Source: an uncultured Opitutia bacterium
Lineage (GTDB): Bacteria > Verrucomicrobiota > Verrucomicrobiia > Opitutales > Opitutaceae
DNA length: 64,000 nt
NCBI GenBank assembly: GCA_903877135.1
Contig: CAIRCN010000038.1
Coordinates: 62,001 to 126,000 of the forward strand
Direction of reading: 5' to 3'
Part shown: piece by piece, positions 25,866 through 36,445 of the stretch
Layout of the letters: each line of letters starts with the position of its first letter
Position numbering within the stretch: position 1 is the first letter of the stretch
Position numbers and translations under genes: made by a program
The notes under the pieces: generated by a model
What the model saw: the letters and a program-made list of their open reading frames with translations, nothing else
Told to the model about the DNA's origin: nothing
Database searches by the model: none

Positions 25866-27284
25866 ATGACCCCCGAGGAATTCCGCCGCTCCGGCCACCA
25901 ACTGATCGATTGGATTGCCGATTACCGCACGCGCATTGCCGGCCTTCCTGTCCGCTCGTCCGTTGCGCCCGGGTCCCTCCGCGCGCAGTTGCCCGCCATG
26001 CCGCCGGAACTGCCCGAGTCGTTCGACCAAATCTTCCGTGACCTCGACGCCGTTATCCTGCCGGGCCTCTCGCATTGGCAGCATCCGAGCTTCTTTGGCT
26101 ATTTTCCGGCCAACGGCGAACTCTCGTCGGTCCTGGGCGATTATCTCAGCACCGGGCTTGGCGTCCTGGGCCTGTCGTGGCAATCGAGTCCGGCCCTGAC
26201 CGAACTGGAGGAGGTCACGACAGATTGGGTGCGCCAAATGGTCGGCCTTTCCCCCGCGTGGAGCGGCGTGATTCAGGACACCGCCTCGACCAGCACGCTG
26301 GTCGCCCTGCTCTGCGCCCGCGAGCGCGCCTCGAACTACTCGCTCGCCCGCGGCGGACTCCAAGGTGAACCCGCCCCGCTCGTCGTCTACTGTTCCGCCC
26401 ATGCACACAGCTCCGTCGAGAAGGCCGCCCTCCTCGCCGGCTTCGGCCGCGACCATCTCCGCCAAGTGCCCGCCGACGAACTTCACGCTCTCCGGCCCGA
26501 CGCGCTTGCCGCCACGATCCAAGCCGACTGCGCGCGCGGCCTCGTGCCCTGCGCCGTCGTCGCCACCACGGGCACCACCACCTGCACAGCCCTCGACCCC
26601 ATCGCGGCCATCGCCGCCGTGGCCCGCGAGCACTCGCTCTGGTTTCACGTCGACGCCGCGATGGCCGGCTCCGCCATGATTCTGCCCGAGTGCCGCTGGA
26701 TGTGGGAGGGCGTCGAGGCCGCCGACTCGCTCGTGCTCAACGCCCACAAGTGGCTCGGCGTCGCATTCGACTGCTCGCTCTACTACGTCCGCGACCCGCA
26801 GCATCTCGTGCGCGTGATGAGCACCAACCCGAGCTACCTCCAGAGCAGCGTGGACGGCCAGGTGAAGAACCTCCGCGACTGGGGCATTCCGCTCGGCCGC
26901 CGCTTCCGCGCGCTGAAACTCTGGTGTCTGATCCGGGAACAAGGCGTCGCCGGCCTCGCCGCCCGCCTGCGCCGCGACCTCGCCAACGCCCAATGGCTGG
27001 CCGCCCAATTCACCGCCGCGCCCGGCTGGCGTCTCTTGGCACCGGTGCCGCTCCAAACCCTCTGCCTCCGCCACGAACCGCCCGGCCTCGCCGGCGAAGA
27101 CCTCGACCGGCACACCCTCGCCTGGGCCGAGCGCGTCAACCGCTCCGGCCAGGCCTACGTCACGCCCGCGATCCTCGATGGACGCTGGATGGTGCGCGTG
27201 TCGATCGGCGCAATTCCGACCGAACGGAGCCATATGGAGGCTTTGTGGGGACTTTTGCAGCGGGAAGCTGTCAGTAAAGACTGA
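25866..27284 (+). CDS. PLP-dependent group II (aromatic-L-amino-acid type) decarboxylase
   Basis: Cytoplasmic enzyme of 472 residues, the usual length. The PLP lysine is K295 in LNAHKWLGVAFDC; the upstream FHVDAAMAGSAMI contains the Asp that contacts the pyridine nitrogen. The N-terminus GHQLIDWIADYRTRI and the HPSFFGYFPAN block are typical of the aromatic amino acid/histidine decarboxylase group. It would release CO2 from an amino acid to give an amine; tyrosine, tryptophan or another substrate cannot be chosen from sequence. It lies directly behind a Liv-type amino acid importer and ends at a strong terminator. Confidence 0.9.
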   Translation: MTPEEFRRSGHQLIDWIADYRTRIAGLPVRSSVAPGSLRAQLPAMPPELPESFDQIFRDLDAVILPGLSHWQHPSFFGYFPANGELSSVLGDYLSTGLGVLGLSWQSSPALTELEEVTTDWVRQMVGLSPAWSGVIQDTASTSTLVALLCARERASNYSLARGGLQGEPAPLVVYCSAHAHSSVEKAALLAGFGRDHLRQVPADELHALRPDALAATIQADCARGLVPCAVVATTGTTTCTALDPIAAIAAVAREHSLWFHVDAAMAGSAMILPECRWMWEGVEAADSLVLNAHKWLGVAFDCSLYYVRDPQHLVRVMSTNPSYLQSSVDGQVKNLRDWGIPLGRRFRALKLWCLIREQGVAGLAARLRRDLANAQWLAAQFTAAPGWRLLAPVPLQTLCLRHEPPGLAGEDLDRHTLAWAERVNRSGQAYVTPAILDGRWMVRVSIGAIPTERSHMEALWGLLQREAVSKD

Positions 27285-27285
27285 G

Positions 27286-27313
27286 ATCAGCGGCATTCTG
27301 CCGCTTGATTTTT
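27286..27313 (+). terminator. intrinsic terminator after decarboxylase gene
   Basis: A hairpin with stem AGCGGCA/TGCCGCT and loop TTC, extended by ATC/GAT pairs with a bulge, is followed directly by five T. It starts 1-2 bp after the decarboxylase stop and separates the liv-decarboxylase group from htpG. Confidence 0.75.
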
Positions 27314-27390
27314 CCAAAAGTCAGCTAAACTGGTTGGCTCCCTTATTTTCCACTCGTTACTTTTCACTCTTCACCCGTCACTCTTCTAAC

Positions 27391-29232
27391 ATGTCCACCG
27401 CTACGCCGCAAAAATTCGAGTTCCAGGCCGAAATCGCCCAGCTCCTCGACATCGTCACCCACTCGCTCTACACGGAAAAGGAAATCTTCGTCCGTGAGCT
27501 CGTGTCCAACGCGGCCGACGCCCTCGAAAAGCTCCGCCACCTCCAGCTCACGGAGAAGGAAATCTTCGACGACAAACTCACGCTCGAGATCAACGTCACC
27601 ACCGACGACAAGGCGAAGACGATCACCTTCCAGGACTTCGGCCTCGGCATGACCCGCGCCGAGCTCGTCGAGAACCTCGGCACCATCGCCCACTCCGGCT
27701 CCAAGGCCTTCCTAAAGTCACTCGCCGAGGGCGACCAGAAAAACACTAGTCTCATCGGCCAGTTCGGCGTCGGCTTCTATTCCGCCTTCATGGTCGCGAA
27801 ATCCGTCAAAGTCTACTCGCACTCCTGGCGCGCCGCCGAGCCCGGTCACGTCTGGTCAAGCGACGGCACTGGCAGCTACGAGATCGAGGAGAGCGAGGGC
27901 GAGCGCCGCGGCGCCAAGATCGTGATCCAGTTGAAGGACGAGTGCTCGGACTTCTCGCAGGATTGGAAGGTCAAGGAAATCCTCGAGCGCTACAGCGCGT
28001 TCGTCTCGTTCCCGATCAACCTCAATGGCAAACACGTCAACGCCATCCAGGCGCTCTGGCTGCGCAACAAGAACGAGGTCAAGGAAGAGGAATATACCGC
28101 CTTCTACAAGTTCCAGGCCCACGCCTTCGACGAGCCGCGCCTCCGCCTGCATTTCTCGGCCGACGCCCCGCTCGCGATCAACGCCCTCCTCTTCGTCCCG
28201 AAGGAAAACACCGAGAAACTCGGCTTCTCCCGCACTGAGGCATCCGTCGCGCTCTACTGCCGCAAGGTCCTGATCGACGCCAAGCCGAAGGCCCTCCTGC
28301 CCGAGTGGCTGCGCTTCCTCAAGGGCGTCGTCGACAGCGAAGACCTGCCGCTCAACATCTCGCGCGAGACGATGCAGGACAAGGCCCTTATCGAGAAGTT
28401 GAACAAGGTTATCACGAAACGCTTCCTCAAGTTCCTCGACGAGGAGGCGAAGAACCGCGCCGACGCCTACGCCGAGTTCTACGCCGAGTTCGGCATCTTC
28501 CTGAAGGAAGGCGCCGCGATGGATTACACCCACAAGGACCAAATCGTGAAACTGCTCCGCTTCGAGTCGTCGCTCACGGAGAAGGGCAAGACCACCTCGC
28601 TCGCCGACTACGTCACCCGCCTCGGTGCCGACCAGAAGGAGATATATTATCTCATCGGCCCCAACCGCGCCGCCATCGAGGCCGGCCCCTATCTCGAAGG
28701 CTTCAAGGCCCGCAACCTCGAGGTCCTCTTCTGCTACGAGGCCGTCGACGAATATGTGATGAACAATGTCCGCGAGTTCGACGGAAAGAAACTCACCGCC
28801 GCCGACCACGCCGACGTGAAGCTCTCCGACCTGCCCAAGCCCGAGGGCGCGCTCAGCGAGGACGACACCAAGGCGCTCACCAAGTGGCTCAAGGACACCC
28901 TCGGCGAACGCGTCGCCGAGGTAAAAGCCAGCGACCGCCTCGTCGATTCGCCCGCGCTCGCGCTCAATGCCGACAAGTTCATGTCGCCCCACATGCGCCG
29001 CATGATGAAGGCCATGAACAAGGACGGCGCCGAGTCGCCGCTGCGCGTCAACCTCGAGATCAATCCCCGCTCCGCCGTGATGAAGCGCCTCTTCGAGACG
29101 CACACTGCCGCGCCGGAGAAGGCGAAACTCGTGGCCGAGCAGATTCTCGACAACGCCCTGATCAGCGCCGGTCTGCTGGACGACGCCACCCCGATGGTGG
29201 CCCGCCTCTACAAGCTGCTCGAAAGCGTGTAA
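27391..29232 (+). CDS. htpG: molecular chaperone HtpG (Hsp90)
   Basis: Cytosolic Hsp90 of 613 residues. The GHKL ATPase domain is at about 1-215: LYTEKEIFVRELVSNAADAL holds the catalytic Glu and the ATP Asn, DFGLGMTRAEL is the N2 box, and GQFGVGFYSAFMV the G2 box. The middle domain includes LPLNISRETMQ and the C-terminal dimerisation domain ends at LYKLLESV. ATG 27391 was chosen because the conserved EFQAEIAQLLDIV begins just after it. The 35 bp before the start are a degenerate 7-bp array (CTTCACC-like), reported separately. Confidence 0.97.
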   Translation: MSTATPQKFEFQAEIAQLLDIVTHSLYTEKEIFVRELVSNAADALEKLRHLQLTEKEIFDDKLTLEINVTTDDKAKTITFQDFGLGMTRAELVENLGTIAHSGSKAFLKSLAEGDQKNTSLIGQFGVGFYSAFMVAKSVKVYSHSWRAAEPGHVWSSDGTGSYEIEESEGERRGAKIVIQLKDECSDFSQDWKVKEILERYSAFVSFPINLNGKHVNAIQALWLRNKNEVKEEEYTAFYKFQAHAFDEPRLRLHFSADAPLAINALLFVPKENTEKLGFSRTEASVALYCRKVLIDAKPKALLPEWLRFLKGVVDSEDLPLNISRETMQDKALIEKLNKVITKRFLKFLDEEAKNRADAYAEFYAEFGIFLKEGAAMDYTHKDQIVKLLRFESSLTEKGKTTSLADYVTRLGADQKEIYYLIGPNRAAIEAGPYLEGFKARNLEVLFCYEAVDEYVMNNVREFDGKKLTAADHADVKLSDLPKPEGALSEDDTKALTKWLKDTLGERVAEVKASDRLVDSPALALNADKFMSPHMRRMMKAMNKDGAESPLRVNLEINPRSAVMKRLFETHTAAPEKAKLVAEQILDNALISAGLLDDATPMVARLYKLLESV

Positions 29233-29296
29233 ACCTCACCTCGCGTTGGACCGGGTTGGGGAGCGTTAGAAACGTCCGCCTTCCACAGCCGATGAT

Positions 29297-30445
29297 TCAG
29301 CAGCTCAAAGCCTCTGCGGCGCGCAGCACCCGGAGGGTGTTCCCGCCCCAGAGTTTCGTCAGGGCCACATCGCTCCAGCCGCAGTTCAGCAGCGTCTGGG
29401 TGAGAGCGGGAAAATCCGCCACGTCGTTCAATCCCTCGACGCCACCACCGCCGTCGAAATCGCATCCAATGCCAACGTGGTCGATGCCGGCAACCAAGAC
29501 CGCGTGTTCGATGTGCCGGATATAATCGCCGATTGTGGCGACCGGTTTGGGATACGACCGGCTCACCCGCGCATAGTCCTCGTCCTCAGCCGCGAGCACT
29601 GCCGGCGTCAGCACGGTGTCCGCGTAACGCAGCAGCATTTCGGAAAACGCCGCCGTCCGGCCCCCGTCCGGCGCCTCGACGACCGCGACCGGCAGCGCGT
29701 TGATCTCGATCACGCCGCCCTGTGCGGCGAGCGCCCGCAGGAGCTCGTCGCCGATGTTGCGCGGATGGTCGCACACCGCGCGGCAGCCGCTGTGCGACAA
29801 CACCACGGGCACCTTCGACAGCGCGAGCAGGTCGCGCAGCGCGGCATCGGAGGCGTGCGAGGCGTCCAGCACTATGCCGAGCCGGTTGCACTCGGCGACG
29901 ATCTCGCGGCCGAACGGACTCAGGCCGCCCCACTCCGGCCCGCGCGGATCGGTCGAAGAATCGGCCACGTCGTTGCTCAGCATGTGCGTGAGCCCGAGTA
30001 TCCGCACGCCGAGTTTTTTGAATTTCTCTACGTTCCCCGCTTCGCGGCCCAGAGAATAGCTGTTTTCGACGCTGAGATAGATCGCGCGTTTCCCGGCGGC
30101 CTTCAGCGCCAGCCCATCCCCGGCGGTCAGCGCCAGCCCGCACTCGCCCCGGTGCTCCTGCAGCACCGCCTGCGTCCGCTCGAAGCACCGCAGCGCCCGC
30201 TCGTGCGCCGCCCGCCATCCCTCCGGCGTCCGGCTCATCTGGCCCACGTAGACGGCGAACACCATCGCGTCCACCGCGCCGCGCATCCGCGGCAGGTCGA
30301 CCTGCGAGTGATCGTCCGCATACGAGTGCCGGGCGCCAAAATCCCAGCCCGCGCGCAGGAAACCCGCCGTCGGCGTGTCGCTGTGCGTGTCGAGGGTGAA
30401 CAGCCGCGCATGCAGCGCGGCGGCGTTATTCTCCGGTGCGTTCAT
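29297..30445 (-). CDS. membrane dipeptidase family protein (peptidase M19)
   Basis: Zinc-dependent dipeptidase of 382 residues. LDTHSDTP near 18-25 gives the first metal ligands (HxD), YLSVENSYSLG carries the bridging Glu, and LDASHASD and LSHSGCRAVCDHPRN the His ligands; GIDHVGIGCDFDGG is the late Asp motif. No signal peptide is seen, so it may act in the cytoplasm on dipeptides. The ATG at 30445 overlaps the stop of the YgiQ gene (ATGA), so the two are translated together; longer starts would only read through ygiQ. Confidence 0.93.
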   Translation of the reverse strand: MNAPENNAAALHARLFTLDTHSDTPTAGFLRAGWDFGARHSYADDHSQVDLPRMRGAVDAMVFAVYVGQMSRTPEGWRAAHERALRCFERTQAVLQEHRGECGLALTAGDGLALKAAGKRAIYLSVENSYSLGREAGNVEKFKKLGVRILGLTHMLSNDVADSSTDPRGPEWGGLSPFGREIVAECNRLGIVLDASHASDAALRDLLALSKVPVVLSHSGCRAVCDHPRNIGDELLRALAAQGGVIEINALPVAVVEAPDGGRTAAFSEMLLRYADTVLTPAVLAAEDEDYARVSRSYPKPVATIGDYIRHIEHAVLVAGIDHVGIGCDFDGGGGVEGLNDVADFPALTQTLLNCGWSDVALTKLWGGNTLRVLRAAEALSC

Positions 30446-32460
30446 CGGTGGCGTTTGCCTTGGCCAAACCACGGTTTTGCCGCGCGCGGCGTGGGTCCGC
30501 CGCTGCCACCCAGGGCGCGGTCTGCGCCTTTGGGCGCCGGCCCGCCGAGCAACTTCGCGGCGGCGGCATTGAGCCCGAGTTTGCGCATCGTCGCCCGCAG
30601 CGCGCCGCGCATCTCGGGCTTGTGCCAGAAGAAAAAGTTCCGCTGCGCCTGCTTCTCCTCCGGCGTGCGCGCGACACACACCGGCTTCCCGTCGTAGGGG
30701 TGCACGCCGGTCGCGTATATTTCCGTCGCGACCGTCATCGGCGTCGGCGTGAAGTCCTGCACCTGCTCCAGCTTGAAGCCGAGTTCCTTGGTCTGCACCG
30801 CGAGATCGGCCATGTCCTCCGGCTTCGAGCCCGGATGCGAGCTGATGAAATACGGGATGATCTGCAACTGCGCCTTGCCGAGCCGCTCCTTCGCCGCGTC
30901 GAACTTCGCCTTGAACCGGTGAAAATAGCTGAACGACGGCTTGCGCATCACCCGCAGCACCGCGTCCGAAGTGTGCTCGGGCGCGACCTTGAGCCGGCCC
31001 GAGACATGGTGCTCGACGAGTTCGCCGATGTAGCGCTCATGGCTCGCTTTCGCCTGCGGCTCCGCGAGGTCGTGGAGGAACAGATCGTAGCGGATTCCGC
31101 TCGTGACGAAGGCGTGTTTCACTCCCGGCGACTCGCGAACCGCCCGGTAGATACCGAGCAGTGGCGTGTGATCGGTGTCGAGGTTGCGGCAGACACCCGG
31201 CCAGATGCAACTCGGCCGCACGCACTCGTCGCAGATCCACTGCTCGATGCCCTTCATCTTATACATGTTGGCCGACGGCCCGCCGAGGTCGGTAATAGTG
31301 CCATGGAAGTCGGGCATTGCCTTAATCGACTCCACCTCCTTCAAAATGCTCTCCTTGCTCCGGCTGGAGACGAACTTTCCCTGGTGCGCCGAGATCGTGC
31401 AGAAGCTACACCCGCCAAAACACCCGCGGTGCATGTTGATCGAGTGCTTGATCATCTCGTAGGCTGGAATCGGCCCGCGCTTGCGGTAGCGCGGATGCGG
31501 CAGGCGCGTGTAAGGCAGGGCGAAACTCGAGTCGATCTGCCCCTCGCTCATCGTCGGAAACGGCGGGTTCACCACCAGCATCCGGTCCCCCGTCAACTGC
31601 AACAGCCGCCGCGCCTTCACGCGGTTCGACTCCGTCTCGATGTGCTTGAAATTGCCCGCGTAGAGCCCGCGGTCAGCGAGACATGCCTCGTGCGAGTGCA
31701 GCGCGAAGTCCTCCCAATGCTGGTTCTTCGGCAGCGTCGCGCCCGGCGGCAGCAGCACCGCCGTCTGAGCGATCGTCGTGAGCGACGCGAACGGCACGCC
31801 GCGCTTGAGCAGCCGCAGGATCGATAGCAACGGCAGCTCGCCCATGCCATAGACGAGCAGGTCCGCTCCGCTTTCGGCCAAGATGCCCGGCTTGATCGTG
31901 TCGGACCAGTAGTCGTAGTGCGTCACGCGTCGCAGGCTCGCCTCGATGCCGCCGATCAGCACCGGCACCTCGGGGAAAAGCTGCTTTAGAATCCGCGTGT
32001 AAACCGTGGTCGCGTAGTCCGGGCGGAAGCCGTGTTCGCCGCCCGGCGTGTAGGCATCCTCGCTGCGCGGTTTCTTCGCCGCCGTGTAGCGGTTGACCAT
32101 CGAGTCCATGCAACCCGAGGTCACGCCGAAGCAGAGCCGAGGCGTGCCGAGCTTCTTGAAATCGCGCAGGTCGTCGCGCCAGTTCGGCTGCGGCACGATC
32201 GCGACGCGCAGGCCCTCGCTCTCGATCAGCCGCCCCACCACCGCCGTGCCAAACGCCGGGTGGTCCACATAGGCGTCGCCCGACACGATGATCACATCCA
32301 CGTAATCCCATCCGCGCGCCGCGATCTCATCGCGCGTCGTCGGCAGCCAGCGGGCCGGATCCAAAAGAGGATCGGGCCCACTCTCTGCCTTCGGATGTTT
32401 GGCCGGCGATTTCACAACGCCGCCACCCTCTCCGCACACTTCGACTGGCGCAAGCGCCAC
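30442..32460 (-). CDS. ygiQ: YgiQ family radical SAM protein (UPF0313)
   Basis: Protein of 672 residues. The 4Fe-4S/SAM motif is RGCFGGCSFC near 343-352. Flanking family landmarks are VDVIIVSGDAYVDHPAFG at about 53-70, IGGIEASLRRVTHYDYWSD near 171-190 and the late EKQAQRNFFFWHKPE. These proteins are widespread and the substrate is unknown. The start could be a few codons later than the one given because the first 20-30 residues are not conserved. It is divergent from trxB, with 100 bp between them, and coupled to the M19 dipeptidase gene. Confidence 0.92.
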   Translation of the reverse strand: MALAPVEVCGEGGGVVKSPAKHPKAESGPDPLLDPARWLPTTRDEIAARGWDYVDVIIVSGDAYVDHPAFGTAVVGRLIESEGLRVAIVPQPNWRDDLRDFKKLGTPRLCFGVTSGCMDSMVNRYTAAKKPRSEDAYTPGGEHGFRPDYATTVYTRILKQLFPEVPVLIGGIEASLRRVTHYDYWSDTIKPGILAESGADLLVYGMGELPLLSILRLLKRGVPFASLTTIAQTAVLLPPGATLPKNQHWEDFALHSHEACLADRGLYAGNFKHIETESNRVKARRLLQLTGDRMLVVNPPFPTMSEGQIDSSFALPYTRLPHPRYRKRGPIPAYEMIKHSINMHRGCFGGCSFCTISAHQGKFVSSRSKESILKEVESIKAMPDFHGTITDLGGPSANMYKMKGIEQWICDECVRPSCIWPGVCRNLDTDHTPLLGIYRAVRESPGVKHAFVTSGIRYDLFLHDLAEPQAKASHERYIGELVEHHVSGRLKVAPEHTSDAVLRVMRKPSFSYFHRFKAKFDAAKERLGKAQLQIIPYFISSHPGSKPEDMADLAVQTKELGFKLEQVQDFTPTPMTVATEIYATGVHPYDGKPVCVARTPEEKQAQRNFFFWHKPEMRGALRATMRKLGLNAAAAKLLGGPAPKGADRALGGSGGPTPRAAKPWFGQGKRHR

Positions 32461-32560
32461 GAAGCTCGGGCCGTCGATGTTTTTGGAACTTTAACCAAAG
32501 GTTTGCATCTCCATTGTTGCACTTCGTGTTTTGCGTGGCTCTGTTTTGAAAGAATTTCCC

Positions 32561-33505
32561 ATGTCATCCCATATCGAAAACGTCGTCATTATTGGCACCG
32601 GTTGCGCCGGCCTCACCGCCGCGATCTACACCGGACGCGCCAACCTCAACCCGCTCGTGCTCGAGGGCCCGCTCCCTGGTGGCCAGCTCACGACGACCAG
32701 TGAGGTCGAAAATTTTCCAGGCTTCCCCGAGGGCGTCGACGGCTACCAACTCATGGACAACCTGCGCCAACAGGCCACCAAGTTTGGCACGCGCTTCGAG
32801 CAACTGCTCGTCACCGACGTCGATTTCACCAGCCAGCCGCGCAAGCTCATCGCTGGCGACCGCGTGATCCTCGCGCGCGCCGTCATCGTTGCCACTGGTG
32901 CCTCGCCGCGCATGACCGGCATCCCCGGCGAAAAGGAACTCTACGGTGGCAAAGGCGTGACCACCTGCGCGACCTGCGACGGCGCCTTCTACCGCAAGAT
33001 GGACGTCGCCGTCATCGGCGGCGGCGACAGCGCTGCGGAGGAGGCGCTCTTCCTCACGCGTTTCGCCAGCAAAGTTTACCTGGTCCACCGCCGCGATTCG
33101 CTGCGCGCCTCGAAGATCATGGCCGATCGTGCCACTACGCACGAAAAAATCCAGTGCGTCTGGGACAGCGTGCCCGTCGCCGTCGAGGGCGTCGAGGCGG
33201 GCGCCGTCAGCGGTCTGCGCGTCAAGAACCTAAAGACCGGCGCGGAGTCGGTGCTGCCGGTGAAGGGCGTCTTCGTCGCCATCGGCCACCGCCCCAACAC
33301 CGAGGCCTTCGCCCGCACGCTCGATGTCGATGAGGCCGGCTATTTCACACCCGTCGCCGGCTCGCAGATCCGCACCAAGGTGCCCGGCGTTTACGTCGCC
33401 GGCGACTGCGCCGACCACGCCTACCGGCAGGCGATCACCGCCGCCGGCATGGGTTGCGCCGCCGCAATCGAGACCGAACGCTGGCTCGCCGAACACGGCG
33501 GCTGA
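32561..33505 (+). CDS. trxB: thioredoxin reductase
   Basis: FAD/NADPH enzyme of 314 residues that reduces thioredoxin in the cytoplasm. The FAD site is [16 protein letters not shown] near 7-22, the redox-active disulfide is CATC at residues 136-139 (same numbering as E. coli TrxB), the NADPH site [12 protein letters not shown] near 150-161, and the C-terminal FAD motif YVAGDCAD near 280. ATG 32561 was preferred over an in-frame TTG 10 codons upstream. The typical GxGPAG reads GTGCAG here. Confidence 0.96.
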   Translation: MSSHIENVVIIGTGCAGLTAAIYTGRANLNPLVLEGPLPGGQLTTTSEVENFPGFPEGVDGYQLMDNLRQQATKFGTRFEQLLVTDVDFTSQPRKLIAGDRVILARAVIVATGASPRMTGIPGEKELYGGKGVTTCATCDGAFYRKMDVAVIGGGDSAAEEALFLTRFASKVYLVHRRDSLRASKIMADRATTHEKIQCVWDSVPVAVEGVEAGAVSGLRVKNLKTGAESVLPVKGVFVAIGHRPNTEAFARTLDVDEAGYFTPVAGSQIRTKVPGVYVAGDCADHAYRQAITAAGMGCAAAIETERWLAEHGG

Positions 33506-33510
33506 TTCGC

Positions 33511-33546
33511 CAAAATAAAAACGCCGCCCGTCTGAGACCGGCGGCG
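33511..33546 (-). terminator. intrinsic terminator for DUF5069-like gene
   Basis: Read on the minus strand, a CGCCGCC/GGCGGCG stem (33522-33528 with 33540-33546) is followed by TTTTTATTTT. It lies between the convergent trxB and DUF5069-like genes, about 25 bp past the latter's stop. In the plus direction there is no T tract next to the stem. Confidence 0.72.
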
Positions 33547-33569
33547 CTGGGTGAAAAAACTCGGCGGAC

Positions 33570-34010
33570 TTACTTCAGCTCGGCCTCGTGGAATTCGAGC
33601 CAGCTGTCGAGGTCGTTGAGCCGCACCGCATCGAGGACCGTGCCGTCGTCCTTGATGCCATTGGCGGCGAGGATGCCCTGGCGCGTGGCGGCATCGTGGT
33701 TGTAGCCGCGCACCGACGCGTTGTGCTTCTCGATCGTCTTGGCGTCGAGCTTCACGCCCTGCTGCTTTTTGATCCACGCCTCGAACTGCGGATACGTCGG
33801 GCGGTTTTTCTTGATGTAGGCGAGCACGTCGGCGCGCTTGAGGCCGAGCGCATCGATGGTCATCTGGTCGTAGCCTTTGCCGGCGCCGGGATAGCGCGCA
33901 TCGAGCTTGCCGCAGGCCTCGAGCGAGGCTTTTTGCCAAAGACGGGGCAGATGGAGCACGCCGAGCGGACCGGCAACACCGGAACTGATGAGGGGGACAA
34001 ACGTAGCCAT
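33570..34010 (-). CDS. DUF5069-like protein
   Basis: Small cytoplasmic protein of 146 residues. The N-terminal GPLGVLHLPRLWQKASLEA block, the LGLKRADVLAYIKKNRPTYPQFEAW-type segment (about 70-100) and the acidic C-terminus fit the DUF5069 family by recollection; function is unknown. It is a single-gene unit with its own terminator, divergent from the creatininase gene. Confidence 0.62.
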   Translation of the reverse strand: MATFVPLISSGVAGPLGVLHLPRLWQKASLEACGKLDARYPGAGKGYDQMTIDALGLKRADVLAYIKKNRPTYPQFEAWIKKQQGVKLDAKTIEKHNASVRGYNHDAATRQGILAANGIKDDGTVLDAVRLNDLDSWLEFHEAELK

Positions 34011-34176
34011 GGTATTCTATTTGGGTTGAGGGTTTGACTCTGTGGAGAACCGGGAGGTGGTTCGGGGCGAACGGACGTTCAACCCTCGTGAAAAAGCAAA
34101 CCGTGTTCTCTTCCCGTTGCCGCTGCAATATTTCCTTGGCGGACCAACTCGGGCCGGCATGGTGGCGGCTTCTGTC

Positions 34177-34898
34177 ATGACCCAACCGTCTCCCACGCCC
34201 GCCTGGGGCCATTACGAGCGCCTGCTGCCCGCGGAGATCGAGGCGATCTGCGCCCGGCATCCCGTCGCCTACCTGCCGTGGGGCGCACTGGAGTATCACG
34301 GGCAACACGCCGCCATCGGCCTCGACGGCCTCAAGGCCCACGCGCTCTGCGCCGCGCTCGCCCAGGCCGCCGGCGGCCTCGTGCTGCCGCCGCTCTATGT
34401 CGCCGCCAACACCATTAAGACGCTGCGCGACCTGTCCCACCGGCGCCATTCGCTGAATTTTTCCGAGGAGACCTTGCGCGCGCTCGCCCGCGAACATCTC
34501 GACCAGTTGGCCGACGAGCGGTTCCGCGTCGTGTTCGTCCTCTGCGGCCATGTCGGCCAGCCCCACTACGACATCGTCAAGGACGAGGCGCGCCAGTTCA
34601 ACGCGCGCCAGTCCGCGACCCACGCTATCGTCACCTCCGAGTGCGACCTGCTCCCGCCCGATCTTGTCAAGGTGAACCACGCCGCGTTCGGCGAAATCTC
34701 GTTCCTTCTGCACTCGCACCCCGAGTGCGTCGATCTCGCGCGGCTGCCCGCCGACCGGGTGCCGACGCTGGAGCAGGACGCCGTGTGGGGGCCTGACCCA
34801 CGCGAAGCTTCCGCCGTCAAAGGCCGGCTCTACACCGCCGCGTTCGTGGCCACCGCCGCCAAACTCGTCGCCACAGCGCGCACACCTCCATCTCCCGC

Positions 34899-34902
<4 letters not shown>
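34177..34902 (+). CDS. creatininase family protein
   Basis: Metal-dependent amidohydrolase-like protein of 241 residues. LPWGALEYHGQHAAIGLDG (about 30-48) corresponds to the PxGSxEQHGPHLPxxTD metal-binding signature, RHSLNFSEETL is typical of the family, and FVLCGHVGQPHYDIV replaces the usual NGHGGN motif. Related enzymes hydrolyse creatinine or ring/formamide C-N bonds; the substrate here is not known. ATG 34177 was chosen; ATG 34159 is possible. Its stop overlaps the aldo-keto reductase start (ATGA). Confidence 0.83.
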
Positions 34903-35864
<962 letters not shown>

Positions 35865-35869
35865 TTCGC

Positions 35870-36418
35870 ATGAAAACCGCGCCTGACGTCGACCTGGTTT
35901 ACGTCCAGCGCATCGCCGCGCTCGGCCGCGAGCTCGGCATCCCGGCCGACTACGCGGCGCGACGCGGACTGCCGCTACAGTCCGAAGCCACGGAGGTCGT
36001 GAGCGTCGGCACCAGTCCCGAGGGACGCGACGTGTGCCTGATACCCGCTGCGGCGGCCGCTTGGCGCGAGTTGCACGCGGCGGCGACGCAGGCGAACCTC
36101 GTGCTGCTCCTCATCTCCGGCTTTCGCAGCGTGGCCCGCCAGGCCGAGATCATCCGCGCCAAACTGGCCGCCGGCCAGGCGCCGGATGCGATTCTCCGGC
36201 TGGTCGCCGCCCCCGGATACAGCGAACACCACACCGGCCGCGCCCTCGACGTGGGCTCGCCCGGAGAATTGACGCTCGAGGAATCCTTCGCGCTGACGCC
36301 GGCCTATGGCTGGCTGACACAGCACGCCAGCCGCTTCGGCTTCACCCTCACCTACCCGCGATGCAATCCGTATGGCATCGCGTTCGAACCTTGGCACTGG
36401 TGCTGGCAGCAGCCGTGA
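35870..36418 (+). CDS. D-alanyl-D-alanine carboxypeptidase family protein (VanY/M15)
   Basis: Protein of 182 residues matching the M15B (VanY) zinc peptidases. SGFRSVARQAEII is followed by the zinc-binding SEHHTGRALDVGSP (HxxxxxxD), and the third ligand is in FEPWHWCW near the C-terminus. Family members trim the terminal D-Ala of peptidoglycan stems. No obvious signal peptide is present in the chosen frame, which is odd for a cell-wall enzyme. The frame is open upstream only across the reductase gene; ATG 35870 was chosen on spacing. Confidence 0.88.
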   Translation: MKTAPDVDLVYVQRIAALGRELGIPADYAARRGLPLQSEATEVVSVGTSPEGRDVCLIPAAAAAWRELHAAATQANLVLLLISGFRSVARQAEIIRAKLAAGQAPDAILRLVAAPGYSEHHTGRALDVGSPGELTLEESFALTPAYGWLTQHASRFGFTLTYPRCNPYGIAFEPWHWCWQQP

Positions 36419-36445
36419 AATCGCCGCCAGGGTGCTCTGTTCGAT

